Origin: JBCBZH01 sp039815415
Lineage (GTDB): Bacteria > Bacteroidota > Rhodothermia > Rhodothermales > Rubricoccaceae
DNA length: 7,369 nucleotides
Direction: 5' to 3'
Assembly: GCA_039815415.1 (NCBI GenBank)
Contig: JBCBZH010000229.1
Location: forward strand, 1 to 7,369
Shown here: positions 5,758-7,369 of the stretch, piece after piece
Layout: every line of letters begins with the position of its first letter
Numbering within the stretch: the stretch's first letter is position 1
The notes under the pieces: model-generated
The model's input: the letters and a program-made list of their open reading frames with translations, nothing else
Database searches by the model: none
What the model was told of the DNA's origin: nothing
Translations under genes and position numbers: made by a program

Positions 5758-7369
5758 TGGTGCGAACAACGAGAAGCGCGCAGCGATCTACGCGCGAGTC
5801 TCGACGGCGGAGCAAGCCGAGGGCGACTCTCTCGACGCGCAGGTCCAGGCGTGCCGCGCCTACTGCGATCGGAAGGGCCTGGCGGTAGCGAGCGTATACC
5901 GCGAAGAGGGCGTCAGCGGCACGGACGAGAACCGGCCTGAGTTCCGGCGGATGATCGGGGAGGTGCTCAGCCCTGACCCCGGGGTCGACGTCGACCACGT
6001 GATCGTGTTCATGACGTCCCGCTTCATGCGGAACGTTGAGAAGGCCAAGCTGTACAAGCGGATGCTCCACAAGAAGGGTGTCCGCGTGGTGGCCGCGCGG
6101 CAGGAGACCGAAGACTCCGCGTCCGGGCGCCTCATGGAGGGCGTGCTCGAAGTCTTCGACCAGTATGAATCCGAGGTGAACGGCGAGCGGACGTCAGCGG
6201 CGCTGGCAGAGGCTGCGCGCCGCGGCTTCTTTCCCGGCTCACGCGCCCCATTCGGGTACCGACGCCAATCCGTCGTAGATGGCGGGCGCAGGCGCCACAA
6301 GCTCGTCCCCGAAAAGGACGAGGCGGTGATCGTCCACCGACTGTTCGAACTCTACCTCGGAGGCGCCGGCGCGAAGGTGGTTGCACAGCGGCTCACGAAG
6401 GACGGTCACCGTACTCGCGCTGGACGGCCGTGGACGAAAGACGGCGTACTCCGTGTTCTCGAAGAGGAGGCCGTCGCGGGCCGCTACCTGTGGGGTAAAG
6501 GCACTCGCGCGAAGCGCAGACACGGAGATCCCATTGAGATCGCGGTCGAGCCGGTAGTCACGACGGAGGTCTTCCGGCGGGCCACAGAGCTCCGCGAGCA
6601 ACGGGACCCACGACGAACCCCGGGACGCACGTCATCCAGTCCGATGCTCCTCGCGGGACTACTTCGCTGCGACCAGTGTGGATCCGCCATGACGCTCGAG
6701 TCGAGCGGCAAGCGGCGACCCGACGGCTCTCGGTACGCTTACGCGAACTGCCGTCGGTACCTTCGCGAGGGCAAGGCCCAGTGCGCCGGCAGTCGAGTGC
6801 CCGTCGGCGAGCTCGACGACGCGATCCTCACTCACCTCGGAAGGGAACTCTTCGCGCCCGAGCGGGCGACCCAGATCCTGTGGAGGCTGAGTCGCGAGAC
6901 CAAGCAGCTGCGTACCCGCCGCAGCAGGGAACGGGCCCGTCTACGCAAGGCCCTCGACCAGAAGCGACAAGCCTCCCTCCGTTGGACGGAGGCGTTCGAG
7001 GCGGGCGAGGAGCTCCCCCGGGACCGCTACCGGCAGCTGACCCAGGAGGCGCAGCAGCTGGAGCGCCAGCTCACGGAACTTCGAGAGCAACCGTCGCCGT
7101 CCGCGGCACATCTGACCGCTCCCAAGACGGTCGAGGCGTTCCGAGCGAGGGCTGGTCGTGTGCTGGCTGAGAAGGGCGATCTAGCCCGCCGCTACATCCG
7201 ACACCTCGTTGACAGGATCGAGGTCGGGGCGGGCGTCGCGAGACTGCACTACCGCCCAGCGGCGCTCGCGCAGCTCATGGACGCCGCGAGGGAGGAAGCG
7301 TTCAACGGATCGGGCGAAGTTCTCGCATCCGTGGGTACAAGGCTCCGGAAGCAGGACTCGAACCTGCGA
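5741..7369 (+). CDS. Large serine recombinase (site-specific integrase), open at right edge
   Basis: At least 543 residues from GTG 5741, which has AAGGAG nine bases upstream; ATG 5747 is an alternative. It catalyses integration and excision of the element by a serine-mediated double-strand exchange. The resolvase catalytic domain covers about 13-155: AAIYARVSTAEQAEGDSLDAQ with the nucleophile Ser21 and Arg19, and TSRFMRN at 92-98 in the active-site arginine region. The long E-helix region contains ESEVNGERTSAALAEAARRG. The recombinase domain follows from about 162 (GFFPGSRAPFGYRR) to 280. Next come a zinc ribbon with Cys310, Cys313, Cys337 and Cys348, and a charged coiled-coil-like region at about 375-450. 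The frame does not stop in view and passes through the tRNA 3' end at the right edge. The HTH and 49-aa genes overlap upstream, making one coupled recombination module. Confidence 0.93.
   Translation, partial: MSMTSSGANNEKRAAIYARVSTAEQAEGDSLDAQVQACRAYCDRKGLAVASVYREEGVSGTDENRPEFRRMIGEVLSPDPGVDVDHVIVFMTSRFMRNVEKAKLYKRMLHKKGVRVVAARQETEDSASGRLMEGVLEVFDQYESEVNGERTSAALAEAARRGFFPGSRAPFGYRRQSVVDGGRRRHKLVPEKDEAVIVHRLFELYLGGAGAKVVAQRLTKDGHRTRAGRPWTKDGVLRVLEEEAVAGRYLWGKGTRAKRRHGDPIEIAVEPVVTTEVFRRATELREQRDPRRTPGRTSSSPMLLAGLLRCDQCGSAMTLESSGKRRPDGSRYAYANCRRYLREGKAQCAGSRVPVGELDDAILTHLGRELFAPERATQILWRLSRETKQLRTRRSRERARLRKALDQKRQASLRWTEAFEAGEELPRDRYRQLTQEAQQLERQLTELREQPSPSAAHLTAPKTVEAFRARAGRVLAEKGDLARRYIRHLVDRIEVGAGVARLHYRPAALAQLMDAAREEAFNGSGEVLASVGTRLRKQDSNLR
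7343..7369 (-). tRNA. 3' end of a tRNA gene, probably tRNA-Asn (partial); presumed attachment site
   Basis: Read on the minus strand, the last bases form a T-arm: GCAGG stem, TTCGAGT loop, CCTGC stem. Then come the acceptor 3' strand TTCCGGA and discriminator G, followed by CCT, so CCA is not fully encoded here. A 5' acceptor of TCCGGAA with discriminator G fits bacterial tRNA-Asn best. The anticodon and the rest of the tRNA lie beyond the window, so the identity is inferred. A recombinase gene abutting a tRNA 3' end is the classic layout of an integrated island, making this the likely att junction on the right. Confidence 0.72.

Noticed and set aside
6676..7170. Plus-strand open frame of 164 residues within the recombinase gene
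   Set aside because: It is a shifted frame of the recombinase zinc-ribbon and coiled-coil region, rich in Arg, Pro and Gly, with no independent support.

Overview
The window is GC-rich with strong GC bias at third codon positions. The style of its genes (a small His/Cys-rich periplasmic protein before a TolC-type efflux subunit, a CopZ-like Zn/2Fe-2S protein, a large serine recombinase at a tRNA) suggests a Myxococcota-like or other high-GC proteobacterial genome. No ribosomal or other taxonomic marker is present, so this placement is tentative.

Left part, minus strand, about 1-2550: four genes point left. In order of transcription they are an AraC-type regulator (1834-2550), a transglutaminase-like cysteine-protease-fold protein (1028-1768), a small secreted His/Cys-rich putative metal-binding protein of CzcI type (586-963), and a TolC/CzcC-family outer-membrane efflux protein cut by the left edge (1-483). 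Divergently, on the plus strand, lies a CopZ-like protein with only the zinc/[2Fe-2S] domain (2853-3281). Together these look like a heavy-metal handling locus, probably with an RND (CzcCBA/CusCBA-type) pump continuing off the left edge. The roughly 300-base divergent region holds a perfect 7-bp inverted repeat but no convincing gene.

Right part, plus strand, about 3429-7369: this looks like an integrative element. In order: a doubtful 81-aa ORF whose stop overlaps the next start (ATGA); an abortive-infection protein with an Abi_C-type C-terminus carrying an RN-x5-H motif (3671-4543); an unrecognised 256-aa protein (4600-5370); an excisionase-like helix-turn-helix protein (5412-5615); a 49-aa overlapping small ORF (5608-5757); and a large serine recombinase (5741 to the right edge). 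All lie on one strand with short gaps or overlaps. The last 27 bases are the 3' end of a tRNA on the minus strand, most likely tRNA-Asn. The recombinase frame runs straight through it without a stop, so the recombinase gene abuts the presumed attachment site.

Interpretation: a tRNA-targeting serine-recombinase island carries a phage-defence candidate (Abi_C protein plus unknown partners) beside a metal-resistance locus. Where the island begins on the left cannot be fixed from this window. The 147-base gap after the CopZ-like gene is one possible boundary, but the metal genes could equally be island cargo.
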